From: Nocardioides glacieisoli
GTDB taxonomy: Bacteria > Actinomycetota > Actinomycetes > Propionibacteriales > Nocardioidaceae
NCBI RefSeq assembly: GCF_004137245.1
Contig: NZ_SDWS01000002.1
Span: forward strand, 62,001 to 126,000
DNA: 64,000 nucleotides
Direction of reading: 5' to 3'
Below the pieces are notes generated by a model, which did not search any database, was not told the DNA's origin, and saw nothing but the letters and a program-made list of their open reading frames with translations. The translations under genes and the position numbers were made by a program. The first letter of the stretch is position 1. Every line of letters begins with the position of its first letter. This document shows, piece by piece, positions 25,831 to 34,500 of the stretch.

Positions 25831-27375
25831 GTGCCCTACCAGATGAGCAAGCGGACTGGTGGCGACGGCCGCCTGACGACGGCGCTCGACCCCCAGGACC
25901 AGGGCCCGCAGGACGCCTGCGGCGTGTTCGGTGTCTGGGCGCCGGGCGAGGACGTCGCCAAGCTGACCTACTTCGGGCTGTACGCCCTCCAGCACCGAGG
26001 CCAGGAGTCCGCCGGCATCGCGGTGAGCAACGGCCGCCAGATCCTGGTCTACAAGGACATGGGCCTGGTCTCGCAGGTCTTCGACGAGTCGACGCTCGAG
26101 TCGCTCAAGGGCCACCTCGCGATCGGTCACTCGCGCTACTCCACGACCGGTGCCTCCACCTGGCAGAACGCGCAGCCGACCTTCCGCCCCACCGTCGACG
26201 GCTCGATCGCGCTCGGCCACAACGGCAACCTGATCAACACCCACGAGCTCGCCCAGATGGTGCGCGACCTGCCCGGGCCCGACGACGAGCTGCCGCTCCA
26301 GTCGCGCGACGTGGAGACCTCGACCAACGACACCAGCCTCGTCACGGCGCTCCTGGCGCACCACCCGGACACCTCGCTCGAGCAGCGAGCCCTCGAGGTC
26401 CTGCCGAAGGTCCGCGGTGCCTTCTGCTTCGTCTGGATGAACGAGGGCACGCTCTTCGCCGCTCGCGACCCGCAGGGCATCCGGCCGCTCGTGCTCGGCC
26501 GCCTCGACCGCGGCTGGGTGGTCGCCAGCGAGGACGCCGCGCTCGCCACGATCGGCGCGAGCGTCGTCCGCGAGATCGAGCCCGGTGAGATGGTCGTCAT
26601 CGACGAGAACGGCCTGCGCTCCCACCGCTTCGCCGAGGCCGACCGCAAGGGCTGCGTCTTCGAGTACGTCTACCTCGCCCGCCCCGACGCCACGATCAGC
26701 GGGCGCAGCGTCCACGAGTCGCGCGTCGAGATGGGCCGCCAGCTCGCCCGCGAGTTCCCGGTGGAGGCCGACCTCGTGATCCCGGTGCCCGAGTCGGGCA
26801 CGCCCGCCGCGGCCGGGTACGCCGAGGAGTCGGGCATCCCGTTCGGCCAGGGCTTCGTGAAGAACGCCTATGTCGGACGCACGTTCATCCAGCCCAGCCA
26901 GACGCTTCGCCAGCTCGGCATCCGGCTCAAGCTCAACGCCCTCGAGCACATGATCCGCGGGAAGCGGATCGTCGTGGTCGACGACTCGATCGTGCGCGGC
27001 AACACCCAGCGCGCGCAGGTGCGGATGCTGCGGGAGGCAGGCGCCCGCGAGGTGCACGTGCGGATCTCGAGCCCGCCGGTGAAGTGGCCGTGCTTCTACG
27101 GCATCGACTTCGCCACCCGCGCCGAGCTGATCGCCAACGGCCTGACGCCGGAGGAGATCGCCGCGAGCGTCGGTGCCGACACGCTGGGCTACATCTCCCT
27201 CGACGGCATGATCGACTCGACCAAGCAGACGCGCGACACGTTGTGCACCGCCTGCTTCACCGGCGACTACCCCGTCGAGCTCCCCGACGAGAGCCTGCTC
27301 GGCAAGCACCTGCTCGAGTCCACGCTGCAGTCGCCGACCATGGGCCGCGCACTCCCGGTCCTCAACAACCCCTGA
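25831..27375 (+). CDS. purF: Amidophosphoribosyltransferase
   Basis: The first enzyme of de novo purine synthesis, making phosphoribosylamine from PRPP and glutamine. The 514 residues include a propeptide of about 29 residues ending before the nucleophile Cys30 (PQDACGVFGVWA), the glutaminase sequences ALQHRGQESAGIAV and GHSRYSTTG, the PRPP-binding motif VVVDDSIVRGNT, and [4Fe-4S] Cys in WPCFYGIDF and TLCTACFTGDYPV. The N-terminal nucleophile implies processing of the propeptide. Start GTG 25831. purM follows after 35 bases. Confidence 0.98.
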   Translation: MPYQMSKRTGGDGRLTTALDPQDQGPQDACGVFGVWAPGEDVAKLTYFGLYALQHRGQESAGIAVSNGRQILVYKDMGLVSQVFDESTLESLKGHLAIGHSRYSTTGASTWQNAQPTFRPTVDGSIALGHNGNLINTHELAQMVRDLPGPDDELPLQSRDVETSTNDTSLVTALLAHHPDTSLEQRALEVLPKVRGAFCFVWMNEGTLFAARDPQGIRPLVLGRLDRGWVVASEDAALATIGASVVREIEPGEMVVIDENGLRSHRFAEADRKGCVFEYVYLARPDATISGRSVHESRVEMGRQLAREFPVEADLVIPVPESGTPAAAGYAEESGIPFGQGFVKNAYVGRTFIQPSQTLRQLGIRLKLNALEHMIRGKRIVVVDDSIVRGNTQRAQVRMLREAGAREVHVRISSPPVKWPCFYGIDFATRAELIANGLTPEEIAASVGADTLGYISLDGMIDSTKQTRDTLCTACFTGDYPVELPDESLLGKHLLESTLQSPTMGRALPVLNNP

Positions 27376-27410
27376 CCGCACCCCGCCGCCATCGTCCCCC
27401 GAGGAGCCCC

Positions 27411-28493
27411 GTGACCGACCAGCCCACCGAGTCCTCTCCCGGGGCGTACGCCGCAGCCGGGGTCTCGATCGAGGCGGCCGACCGCGCGATCGACCTGATG
27501 AAGGGGTGGGTCGACAAGGCCCGCCGGCCCGAGGTCATCGGAGGCATCGGCGGCTTCGCCGGGCTCTTCGACGCCACGGCGCTCACCCGCTACGAGAAGC
27601 CGCTGCTGGCCACCTCGACCGACGGTGTGGGCACCAAGGTGCAGATCGCGCAGCTGATGGACGTGCACGACACGATCGGCTTCGACCTCGTCGGCATGGT
27701 CGTCGACGACCTCGTCGTGTGCGGCGCCGAGCCGCTCTTCATGACCGACTACATCGCCTGCGGCCGGGTCGTGCCCGAGCGGATCGCGGCGATCGTCAAG
27801 GGCATCGCCGAGGCCTGCGTCGTCGCCGGCTGTGCCCTCATCGGCGGCGAGACCGCCGAGCACCCCGGCCTGCTCGACCCCGACGACTACGACGTCGCGG
27901 GCGCCACGACCGGTGTCGTGGAGGCGAGCAAGCTGCTCGGCCCGGGGCGGGTGCGCCCCGGTGACGTGGTCATCGCGATGGAGGCCAGCGGCCTGCACTC
28001 CAACGGCTACTCGCTCGTGCGCCACGTCCTCCTGCAGCAGGCCGGGTGGACGCTCGACCGCCACGTCGACGACTTCGGCCGCACGCTCGGCGAGGAGCTG
28101 CTCGAGCCGACCCGCATCTACGCCAAGGCCTGCCTCGACCTGGCCGACCGCACCGAGACCCACGCCATGTCGCACGTGACCGGTGGCGGGCTCGCCGCCA
28201 ACCTCGAACGGGTGCTCCCGGCCGAGCTGTCGGTGCGGCTCGACCGCTCGACGTGGACGCCGCAGCCGGTCTTCGACGTCGTACGACAGGTCGGCTCGGT
28301 GTCGCAGCCCGACCTCGAGGCGACGCTCAACTGCGGGGTCGGCATGGTGTCCCTCACCGCTCCCGACTCCGTCGACGCGGCGATCGCCGTCCTCGCCGGC
28401 CACGGCATCAACGCCTGGGTCGCCGGAGAGGTACGCCTCGACGACGAGCACGGCGGCCGCGTTCGCCTGGAGGGCCAGCACCCGGGCTGGTGA
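27411..28493 (+). CDS. purM: Phosphoribosylformylglycinamidine cyclo-ligase
   Basis: AIR synthetase, closing the imidazole ring of FGAM with ATP. GTG 27411 follows GAGGAG (27401-27406). The 360 residues hold the family signatures GAYAAAGVSIEAADRAIDLM, LATSTDGVGTKVQIAQ, DLVGMVVDDLVVCGAEPLFM, LIGGETAEHPGLL and VTGGGLAANLERVLP. It forms a purF-purM unit with purF, the usual actinobacterial arrangement. Confidence 0.97.
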   Translation: MTDQPTESSPGAYAAAGVSIEAADRAIDLMKGWVDKARRPEVIGGIGGFAGLFDATALTRYEKPLLATSTDGVGTKVQIAQLMDVHDTIGFDLVGMVVDDLVVCGAEPLFMTDYIACGRVVPERIAAIVKGIAEACVVAGCALIGGETAEHPGLLDPDDYDVAGATTGVVEASKLLGPGRVRPGDVVIAMEASGLHSNGYSLVRHVLLQQAGWTLDRHVDDFGRTLGEELLEPTRIYAKACLDLADRTETHAMSHVTGGGLAANLERVLPAELSVRLDRSTWTPQPVFDVVRQVGSVSQPDLEATLNCGVGMVSLTAPDSVDAAIAVLAGHGINAWVAGEVRLDDEHGGRVRLEGQHPGW

Positions 28494-28652
28494 GGCGGGT
28501 CCGGACGAGTTTCCTCTCGGCCGTCAGCGAAATGCGGCAGGTGGTGTGCGGGAACACCCACCGCTCAGGTAGCGTTGTCCTCACGATATGTGACCGATCA
28601 GACCGGGCGCGCCTCAGGCAGCCCCGGCCAAGTGTGCGAGGGGGTCGACCCT

Positions 28653-28847
28653 ATGGGGCGCGGCCGAGCTAAGGCGAAGCAGACCAAGGTCGCACGCGAC
28701 CTGAAGTACCGGACTCACGAGACCGACTTCGGGGCGCTGGCGAATGAGCTGCACGGAAGCGAGAAATCTCATCCCGCGCCGGCTGAAGTTGAGCCGGACG
28801 AGGACGAGTGGTCGGACTATGCCGACCGCAGTCGACGTGCGGACTGA
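28653..28847 (+). CDS. DUF3073 family small protein
   Basis: 64 residues starting at ATG 28653, eight bases after GAGGGGG. The sequence begins MGRGRAKAKQTKVARDLKYR and ends with an acidic segment (EVEPDEDEWSDYADRSRRAD), which is the DUF3073 pattern. These basic-acidic small proteins are found next to purM in many actinobacteria and have no known role. An upstream in-frame start at 28575 lacks a ribosome binding site. The 159-bp gap from purM shows no other gene. Confidence 0.92.
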   Translation: MGRGRAKAKQTKVARDLKYRTHETDFGALANELHGSEKSHPAPAEVEPDEDEWSDYADRSRRAD

Positions 28848-28920
28848 CTGACCGCACCTGATCGCACCTGATCACCACCCGGGCGACCGGGTCTTGCGGC
28901 GTACGTCCGCGCCCGGACAC

Positions 28921-29096
28921 GCTGACCGGGCAGTTCCTCGCGCTGGAATGCGCCGACCGGGCAGTTCCTCGCGCTGGAATGCGCCGACCGGGCAGTTCCT
29001 CGCGCTGCTACCGCGAGGAATCGCCCGGTCAGCGCTTGGTCGCGCGAGGAATCGCCCGGTCAGCGCTCGGGGGCGCGAGGGATCGCCCGGTCGGTC
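28921..29096. repeat. Composite repeat: three direct then three inverted 23-bp copies at 31-bp period
   Basis: Direct copies of the GCYGACCGGGCAGTTCCTCG type begin at 28921, 28952 and 28983. Inverted copies of CGCGAGGAATCGCCCGGTC begin at 29012, 29043 and 29074 (the last with GGG in place of GGA). All neighbours are 31 bases apart. The array lies between a plus-strand gene ending at 28847 and a minus-strand gene whose TGA is at 29095-29097, and its last copy abuts that stop. It is the same family as at 10320, expanded by one copy on each side. Confidence 0.88.
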
Positions 29097-30189
29097 AGAG
29101 ATGGATGCCGCGGAGGCGGCCGACCTCGCGCATCCGGCGCTCGGCAAGGCGGTCGGCGGCCTCGGCGGAGGTGATGCCGTCGGCCTGGGCGAGCTCGAAG
29201 ACCTGGCGGGTCGTCTCGAAGATGCCGCTCGCGCGCTGCTGGGCGCGCTCGAAGGAGAAGCCCTCGAGCTCGTCGGCGACCTGGATGACCCCGCCGGAGT
29301 TCACGCAGTAGTCGGGGGCGTAGAGGATGCCGCGCTCGGCGACCTGCTTCTCGATGCCGGGGTGGGCGAGCTGGTTGTTCGCGGCCCCGCAGATGATCGT
29401 GGCGCGCAGCACGTCGAGCACCTCGTCGCTGATCGCGCCGCCCATCGCGCAGGGCGCGTAGACGTCGATCTCGCTGGCGACCAGCTCGTCGGTGGTCGCG
29501 ACGGCGGTGACCTGGGGGTACTCGGCGCGGATCGCCTCGACCGACGGGGCGTGCACGTCGGTGACGACCACGGACGCGCCGTCCTCGATCAGGTGGCGGA
29601 CGAGGTGGCGCCCGACCTTGCCGACGCCGGCGATGCCGACGGTGCGCCCGGCGAGCGTGGGCTCGCCCCAGACCTGCTCGGCCGCGGCACGCATGCCCTG
29701 GAAGGTGCCGTACGCCGTCAGCACCGAGCTGTCGCCCGCGCCGCCGTGGGCGACCGTGCGGCCGGTGACGTAGTCGCACTCACGGGCGATGTGGTCCATG
29801 TCGACCGAGAACGTACCCACGTCGCAGGCCGTGTAGTAGCGGCCGTTGAGCGACTGCACGAAGCGGCCGTAGGCGCGCAGCAGGGCCTCGGTCTTCAGCA
29901 CGGCCGGGTCGCCGATGATGACCGCCTTGCCCCCGCCCAGGTCGAGGCCGGCGAGCGCGTTCTTGTAGGACATCCCGCGCGAGAGGTTGAGCACGTCGAC
30001 GATCGCGTCGTCGGTGCTCGCGTAGGGGTAGAACCGCGTCCCGCCGAGGCCGGGGCCGAGTGCCGTGGAGTGGAGGGCGACGATGGCCCGGAGGCCCGTC
30101 GCGCTGTCGTTGCAGAAGACGACCTGCTCGTGCTCGCTGCCGAGCTCGAAGACGTCGACGCCGGAAGTGGCGGCTCCAGACATGCTCAT
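29095..30189 (-). CDS. Glu/Leu/Phe/Val dehydrogenase (valine/leucine dehydrogenase-like)
   Basis: 364 residues of the amino acid dehydrogenase family, which oxidatively deaminate branched-chain amino acids with NAD. Substrate-domain motifs are [20 protein letters not shown], and the catalytic Lys region [20 protein letters not shown]. The Rossmann motif is [20 protein letters not shown]. The length and the G-G-T-R-F context fit leucine/valine dehydrogenases better than glutamate dehydrogenase. Start ATG 30189 or 30183. Substrate choice is inferred. Confidence 0.9.
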   Translation of the reverse strand: MSMSGAATSGVDVFELGSEHEQVVFCNDSATGLRAIVALHSTALGPGLGGTRFYPYASTDDAIVDVLNLSRGMSYKNALAGLDLGGGKAVIIGDPAVLKTEALLRAYGRFVQSLNGRYYTACDVGTFSVDMDHIARECDYVTGRTVAHGGAGDSSVLTAYGTFQGMRAAAEQVWGEPTLAGRTVGIAGVGKVGRHLVRHLIEDGASVVVTDVHAPSVEAIRAEYPQVTAVATTDELVASEIDVYAPCAMGGAISDEVLDVLRATIICGAANNQLAHPGIEKQVAERGILYAPDYCVNSGGVIQVADELEGFSFERAQQRASGIFETTRQVFELAQADGITSAEAADRLAERRMREVGRLRGIHL

Positions 30190-30302
30190 GCGTCCTTTTC
30201 TGGTGGGTGCGGCCGCGGGGTGTGCGGACCTGGTCGGAGCGGTCGAGGGGTGGTGACCGCCGTCACGACCAAGCGTATCGCCGCCGGATCACGTCGCAGG
30301 CA

Positions 30303-31637
30303 TCACTGCGACCGCATCACCATGAGGTCGCCGTGGGTGCCGTAGCCGAGCAGGTCGCCGCCGGCCCTGCTCCCGTTGAACGTCGCCAGCAGCCACGCGC
30401 CGTCGACCTCGGCGAGCGAGGGCCACGGCAGGTTCGTCGGGTAGGGCGCGTCGAGCAGCCCGACGTCGGACATGGCGAGGTCGAAGACCGGGAACCGGGC
30501 GCGCACGCCGCGCCCGGAGTCGCGACCGTCGCTCGCGAGCACCACCATCCGTCCGTCGACCTCGACCAGCGTCGTGCCCTCGGTGGACGTGCGGTCGGTG
30601 GCCGCTCCGCGCAGCCGCAGGTCGTCGAGGGACGGGCCCGAGGCCAGGGCGGGGTGGAAGTCGAAGAACCTCCGCGCGCTCACGAAGCCGACCAGCCACT
30701 CGCCGTCGCGGTGCACGAGGTGCGGGTCCCAGGTCGCGATCGAGGCGAGGCCGTCCGTCGGGAGCGGCAGCTCGCGGGTGTCGAGGACGTGGGTGCCGCG
30801 CAGGAGGTCGGCGTCGGACTCGGCGAGCGTGACCCGCAACCCCGCCGGCGTACGCCGACCGGCGCGCGTCGTCGGGGTCTCGAAGTCGCCCCACGTGCTG
30901 GTCGCCACCAGCCACCCGTCGTCGGTCCTCACGAGGTGGGTGGCGTGGTCGCCGTAGACGCCGGGCCGGTCGGGCCGGCGGAAGAAGAGGTCGCCGGCGT
31001 GGACGACCTCGACCGCTTCCGGGTCGAAGCGCCACACGCTGGTGTGAGCCGTGTCGAAGAATCCCGGGCCGGCGGACGTGGCGGTCAGCCACAGGGCGCC
31101 GTTCTCCCTCAGAGGCCGACCGGCCACGTCGGTCACGAACCGGACGTCGCGCAGCCCGAGCTGGCCGAAGCCGCCAGCAGTGCCGCCCCACGTCGGGAGC
31201 TCGACCCGGAGGTCGGCGAGTGCGGCCTCGTCGCGGGTGTCGAGCACCTCACGCAGGTCGTGCCGGGCCCGGGCCACCCACGAGCCGGCCTCGCGTGTCC
31301 AGGCCGTGACGTGCGTGCCGGTCAGGGTCAGGCCGAGGTCGGTCGGGTCCTCCGATCGGTGGAACCGGCGGCTGCGCAGCTCGCGCGTCCCGTGGGAGTG
31401 GTTGAGGGTCAGCGACACCGACCCGTCGCGCACCTCCGCACCGATGCGATGGTCGGCCAGGTGCAGGGCGAGCCAGGAGCGGTCGCGCGCCTCGGCCGTC
31501 GCAGCGACGTACGGCGCCACTGCCGGCATCGCCATCGTGCCGCCGGAGGTGGCCTCGAGCTGGACCGAGCCGGGCGCGACGAGGTCGACCGGCCGCAGCC
31601 GGCCGACGATCTCGAGGCGAGGAAGCACGGGCGTCAT
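30303..31637 (-). CDS. Hypothetical protein, probably beta-propeller fold
   Basis: 444 residues without a signal peptide. The sequence is strand-rich with repeating Trp/Asp segments at propeller-like spacing: ALWLTATSAGPGFFDTAHTS, GVYGDHATHLVRTDDGWLVA, ATWDPHLVHRDGEWLVGFVS, and LPWPSLAEVDGAWLLATFNG. Such patterns recall five-bladed glycoside hydrolases (GH43/GH32/DUF377-like), but no catalytic triad could be assigned. Start 31637 is an ATG just beyond the terminator hairpin of tRNA-Phe. Confidence 0.75.
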   Translation of the reverse strand: MTPVLPRLEIVGRLRPVDLVAPGSVQLEATSGGTMAMPAVAPYVAATAEARDRSWLALHLADHRIGAEVRDGSVSLTLNHSHGTRELRSRRFHRSEDPTDLGLTLTGTHVTAWTREAGSWVARARHDLREVLDTRDEAALADLRVELPTWGGTAGGFGQLGLRDVRFVTDVAGRPLRENGALWLTATSAGPGFFDTAHTSVWRFDPEAVEVVHAGDLFFRRPDRPGVYGDHATHLVRTDDGWLVATSTWGDFETPTTRAGRRTPAGLRVTLAESDADLLRGTHVLDTRELPLPTDGLASIATWDPHLVHRDGEWLVGFVSARRFFDFHPALASGPSLDDLRLRGAATDRTSTEGTTLVEVDGRMVVLASDGRDSGRGVRARFPVFDLAMSDVGLLDAPYPTNLPWPSLAEVDGAWLLATFNGSRAGGDLLGYGTHGDLMVMRSQ

Positions 31638-31651
31638 CCTTCCGGATCGCG

Positions 31652-31690
31652 CAGAAGGGCCCCGACCGGGACGTGGTCGGGGCCCTTCTG
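31652..31690 (-). terminator. Strong hairpin terminator downstream of tRNA-Phe
   Basis: CAGAAGGGCCCCGACC (31652-31667) and GGTCGGGGCCCTTCTG (31675-31690) form a perfect 16-bp stem with a 7-base loop. It lies seven bases beyond the tRNA 3' end in the transcribed (minus) direction and before the 31637 gene. It is the strongest terminator-like structure in the window. Confidence 0.85.
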
Positions 31691-31696
31691 TGCTTG

Positions 31697-31770
31697 TGGG
31701 CAGGGGCGGGGTCGAACCGCCGACCTATCACTTTTCAGGCGATCGCTCGTACCAACTGAGCTACCTGCCC
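31697..31770 (-). tRNA. tRNA-Phe (GAA)
   Basis: On the minus strand this 74-base sequence folds as a cloverleaf: acceptor GGGCAGG/CCTGCCC, D arm GCTC/GAGC, anticodon stem ATCGC/GTGAT (one G:T pair) with loop CTGAAAA (anticodon GAA), T arm GGCGG/CCGCC with loop TTCGACC, and discriminator A. CCA is not encoded. Confidence 0.96.
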
Positions 31771-31816
31771 AAGCGCGACGAGGATACATGAGGCCGCTGG
31801 TGCAGTCGGAATCGGC

Positions 31817-33163
31817 TCAACCGGCTTGGGGCTGCACGGACGGGAGTGCGGCGGACGGGAGCTCCAGCCAGAACGTCGAGCCGGTGCCGGGCGTGGACTC
31901 GCCGCGCACCGCCCCGCCGTCGCGTTCGGCCATCGTCCGCGAGATCGACAGGCCGAGCCCGGTGCCCGCGACCCCCACGGCCGCGAAGCGGACGAAGGGC
32001 TCGAAGGCGTGGGCCAGCTGGTCGGCCTCGAGGCCGGGGCCGTCGTCCCGCACGATGATCCGCACCATCGGGTGGCCGCTCTCGCCGACGAGCCGGTCGG
32101 CCGAGAGGTGCACGGTGCCGCCTTCCGGACGGTGGTGGGTGATCGCGTTGCCCAGGAGGTTGGTGAGGACCTGGCGTACGCCCGACGCGTGGGCCCACAC
32201 GGTCAGGTCGGGGTCGACGTCGACCGTCATCCCCACCCCGGCGGTCGCGGCGGGCGTGCGGTGCCAGTGGACGACGTCGGCGAGCGCGTCGGCCACCCCC
32301 ACGTCCTGGCGTGCGTCGTCGCTGGCGAGCGCGCGCCCGGCGCCGAGCAGGCTGTCGACGATGGCGAGCAGCTGCTCCGACGCCCGCACGATCCGCGGTC
32401 CGTCACGCAACATCCCGGACACCACGTCGTCAGGGGTGCCGTGCACGGCGTCGTCGAGGAGTCCCTCGCTGTAGCCCAGGACGGCGGACACCGGCGTACG
32501 CAGCTCGTGCCCGACCGCGCCGAAGAGCTGTTGGTAGCCGAGCTGCGCCTCGACGCTGGCGTCGATCGCCTCGGCCAGCGCCCGCCGAGCCTGCTCGAGG
32601 GTCAGCCGGGAGGTGATCGCGGCGTTGAGCAGGCGGAAGTCGTCGATCAGGTGGTCTGGCCAGGTGCCGGACTCGACGCCGACGAGGGACAGGCTGCCGA
32701 ACATCTCGCCCCGCGAGGTGAAGGTCGAGGCAACGAGGCTGCGCACGCCCGCCCGAACCAGCTCGTCACGGTCCTGGCTGGCCTCGTCCGGAAGGAGGTC
32801 GCGGTCCTTGAGCGCCACGATGCCGGTGCGGGCGCGCTGTGAGAGCCACGGCATGGTCAGGGCCGCTTCCGGGCCGGCGCCGGCGGGGGGGAGGAAGGAC
32901 TGCGCGCGGCCGGGTCGCGTCCATTCCCGCACCCAGGCGCGGCGGCCGAGCGGATTCCACCCGGCCGTGTCCTCTGGCACGAAGCTGGTGAGCACGCCGG
33001 CAACCGACTCGACCCGGGGCTCGCTCAACAGGTGGGCAGCGGCGCGCTGGAGAGCGGCGTCGAGTCCTGTCTCGCCGCTGATGATGCTGCTCGCCAGGCT
33101 CGCGGCCTCTGCAGAGACAGGTCCGCTGCCACTGGTGTCCTGCAGGGCGGGGTGCTCGGTCAC
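31817..33163 (-). CDS. GAF-domain sensor histidine kinase
   Basis: 448 residues from GTG 33163, which follows GGGAGGG and overlaps the P450 stop (GTGA). No membrane segment is seen, so it is a cytoplasmic sensor. Residues about 30-195 look like a GAF domain (RARTGIVALKDRDLLPDEAS, then VRAGVRSLVASTFTSRGEMF). The HisKA domain has phosphoacceptor His219 in FGAVGHELRTPVSAVLGYSE. The ATPase domain has the N box VRQVLTNLLGNAITHH, G1 VRDDGPGLE and G2 GTGLGLSISR. It is translationally coupled to the P450 and shares the cluster with a receiver protein at 34501. The signal is unknown. Confidence 0.92.
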   Translation of the reverse strand: MTEHPALQDTSGSGPVSAEAASLASSIISGETGLDAALQRAAAHLLSEPRVESVAGVLTSFVPEDTAGWNPLGRRAWVREWTRPGRAQSFLPPAGAGPEAALTMPWLSQRARTGIVALKDRDLLPDEASQDRDELVRAGVRSLVASTFTSRGEMFGSLSLVGVESGTWPDHLIDDFRLLNAAITSRLTLEQARRALAEAIDASVEAQLGYQQLFGAVGHELRTPVSAVLGYSEGLLDDAVHGTPDDVVSGMLRDGPRIVRASEQLLAIVDSLLGAGRALASDDARQDVGVADALADVVHWHRTPAATAGVGMTVDVDPDLTVWAHASGVRQVLTNLLGNAITHHRPEGGTVHLSADRLVGESGHPMVRIIVRDDGPGLEADQLAHAFEPFVRFAAVGVAGTGLGLSISRTMAERDGGAVRGESTPGTGSTFWLELPSAALPSVQPQAG

Positions 33164-34269
33164 GCATGCCCTCCCCACGCATCGATGGTGAAACGACACG
33201 GTAGCGGTGCGATGCCCCTGCTCTGGTCGATTCCCACCTGCTCGCTGAGGCGGAGCCGGTGCTGCCCGGCCCACGTGGCGAGGTGGACCAGCTGGGCCAT
33301 CCCGAGCGTGCGGCCGGGGCACGCGTGCGGTCCTGCACCGAACGGCAGCCAGGCGCCCGGCCGCTTCGTCGTGTCCTCCCACCGCGCAGGATCGAACCCG
33401 GCGACCAGCTCGGGGTCGCCAGGGACCAGCTCGGTGAGCCGGCCGAGGAGGAGCGGGCTGACCAGGACGACCCGCCCTGCGGGGACCTCCGTGCCGCCGA
33501 GGTCGACCGGCTCGGTGGTGATCCGGGCGGTGACCCACGTCGGTGGGGTCAGGCGGAGGGTCTCCCAGACGGCGTGGACCGGATCGACGGAGTCGGAGGT
33601 GTCGGCGGCGAGCCAGGCGAGCAGCCACGCGCCCGCCGCGATCGGCACCTGGACGCCAGCGGCCAGCATCGTGGCCACCTGCTCGGAAGGCGCAGGGAGC
33701 CCGGTGACGGCGGACAGGGCGTCGTCGAGGGCGAACCGCGCTCGCCGCTCGCGACGGCGTGCACGGCTCCAGCGTCCCGGCGGCCGGTGGGCGGAGATGA
33801 CCGGGGCGAGGGCGTCGATCCAGCCGAGCGTCAGGTCCGCCACCCGGTCGCGGGTGCCGACGTCGGTGTCCAGCACTGCGCCCACGGTGGACCGGGCCAC
33901 CGGCTGGCGCAGCAGGAGCATGGCGTCGTACGCCGTCCCTGGAGCGCGGCTGTCGTGATCCCGGAGTGCCGCGTCCCACTCGCTGGAGAACACGTCGACA
34001 CCGCGGGCGACCTGGTCAGGGGTCAGCGGCGCGAACAGGACGTGTCCCGAGCGCGTCTCTCCACGGCTCGAGGAGAGGTCGCCGCTGCGGCTCACGTCGC
34101 CGGGGAAGTCGAAACGACCCGGCTCGGTCAGAACTCGGCGGGCCAGCACCGGGGTCGTGACCAGCCAGGGACCGTGGCGGTCGAGGGCCACTGCGGCCCC
34201 CGACCGTGGGGCGGAGAGGACAGCGCCGAGCCGACCGCCGGCCGACTCGACGCTGTCCAGGTGCATCAC
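33160..34269 (-). CDS. Short cytochrome P450, candidate RiPP-modifying enzyme
   Basis: 369 residues from GTG 34269 (or ATG 34266), shorter than most bacterial P450s. The K-helix ExxR is E236-R239 (WETLRLTPP). The heme-binding loop is FGAGPHACPGRTLGMAQL with Cys317. The I-helix position is unusual: AAGVQVPIAAGAWLLAW lacks the acid-threonine pair of the classical A-G-x-D/E-T motif, as in some P450s that make C-C or C-O cross-links. The gene starts about 40 bases after a 31-codon peptide gene and is coupled to a histidine kinase. Peptide cross-linking is inferred from context. Another monooxygenase role cannot be excluded. Confidence 0.88.
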   Translation of the reverse strand: MMHLDSVESAGGRLGAVLSAPRSGAAVALDRHGPWLVTTPVLARRVLTEPGRFDFPGDVSRSGDLSSSRGETRSGHVLFAPLTPDQVARGVDVFSSEWDAALRDHDSRAPGTAYDAMLLLRQPVARSTVGAVLDTDVGTRDRVADLTLGWIDALAPVISAHRPPGRWSRARRRERRARFALDDALSAVTGLPAPSEQVATMLAAGVQVPIAAGAWLLAWLAADTSDSVDPVHAVWETLRLTPPTWVTARITTEPVDLGGTEVPAGRVVLVSPLLLGRLTELVPGDPELVAGFDPARWEDTTKRPGAWLPFGAGPHACPGRTLGMAQLVHLATWAGQHRLRLSEQVGIDQSRGIAPLPCRFTIDAWGGHA

Positions 34270-34306
34270 CGTGTGTGCATCACTTCCGGTGTGTCACAAC
34301 CCGTCG

Positions 34307-34402
34307 TCAGCGACGCGGCGGGGCCGGACGCCACATGTAGAACGACTGCAGCTGGTTGTTGGCACGGGTGGACTCGATGCGGGTGCGAATGCGGTTCATC
34401 AT
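34307..34402 (-). CDS. 31-residue peptide, candidate P450-modified RiPP precursor
   Basis: A short gene beginning ATG-ATG at 34402, eight bases after TGGAG and ending in TGA at 34307. Of the 29 codons after the two Met codons, 25 end in G or C, as expected for real coding sequence here. The peptide is basic (MMNRIRTRIESTRANNQLQ) and ends SFYMWRPAPPRR. The FYMW cluster contains Tyr22-x-Trp24, the Y-x-W/H spacing cross-linked by P450s in biarylitide-type peptides. The residues before it could be a leader and the Pro/Arg tail a follower. It could also be a regulatory leader peptide; the order peptide-P450-kinase favours the RiPP reading. Confidence 0.65.
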   Translation of the reverse strand: MMNRIRTRIESTRANNQLQSFYMWRPAPPRR

Positions 34403-34500
34403 GATTGCTTCTCCAGGGGGATTGACGAGAAGCGCACCCGGACGGGCACGCTCCGACGCCACCCGTAGACCGAACCCCCGTGAAGCTGTCAGGGCGGGAG

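Noticed and set aside
28921..29096. A possible CRISPR array (regular 31-bp spacing).
   Set aside because: The gaps between copies are only about 8 bases and similar to one another, half the copies are inverted, and no cas genes are present.
31817..33163. A conservon (cvn) operon, because a kinase and a P450 are linked.
   Set aside because: The roadblock, DUF742 and small GTPase genes are missing, and the kinase is a soluble GAF-HisKA protein, unlike the conservon type.
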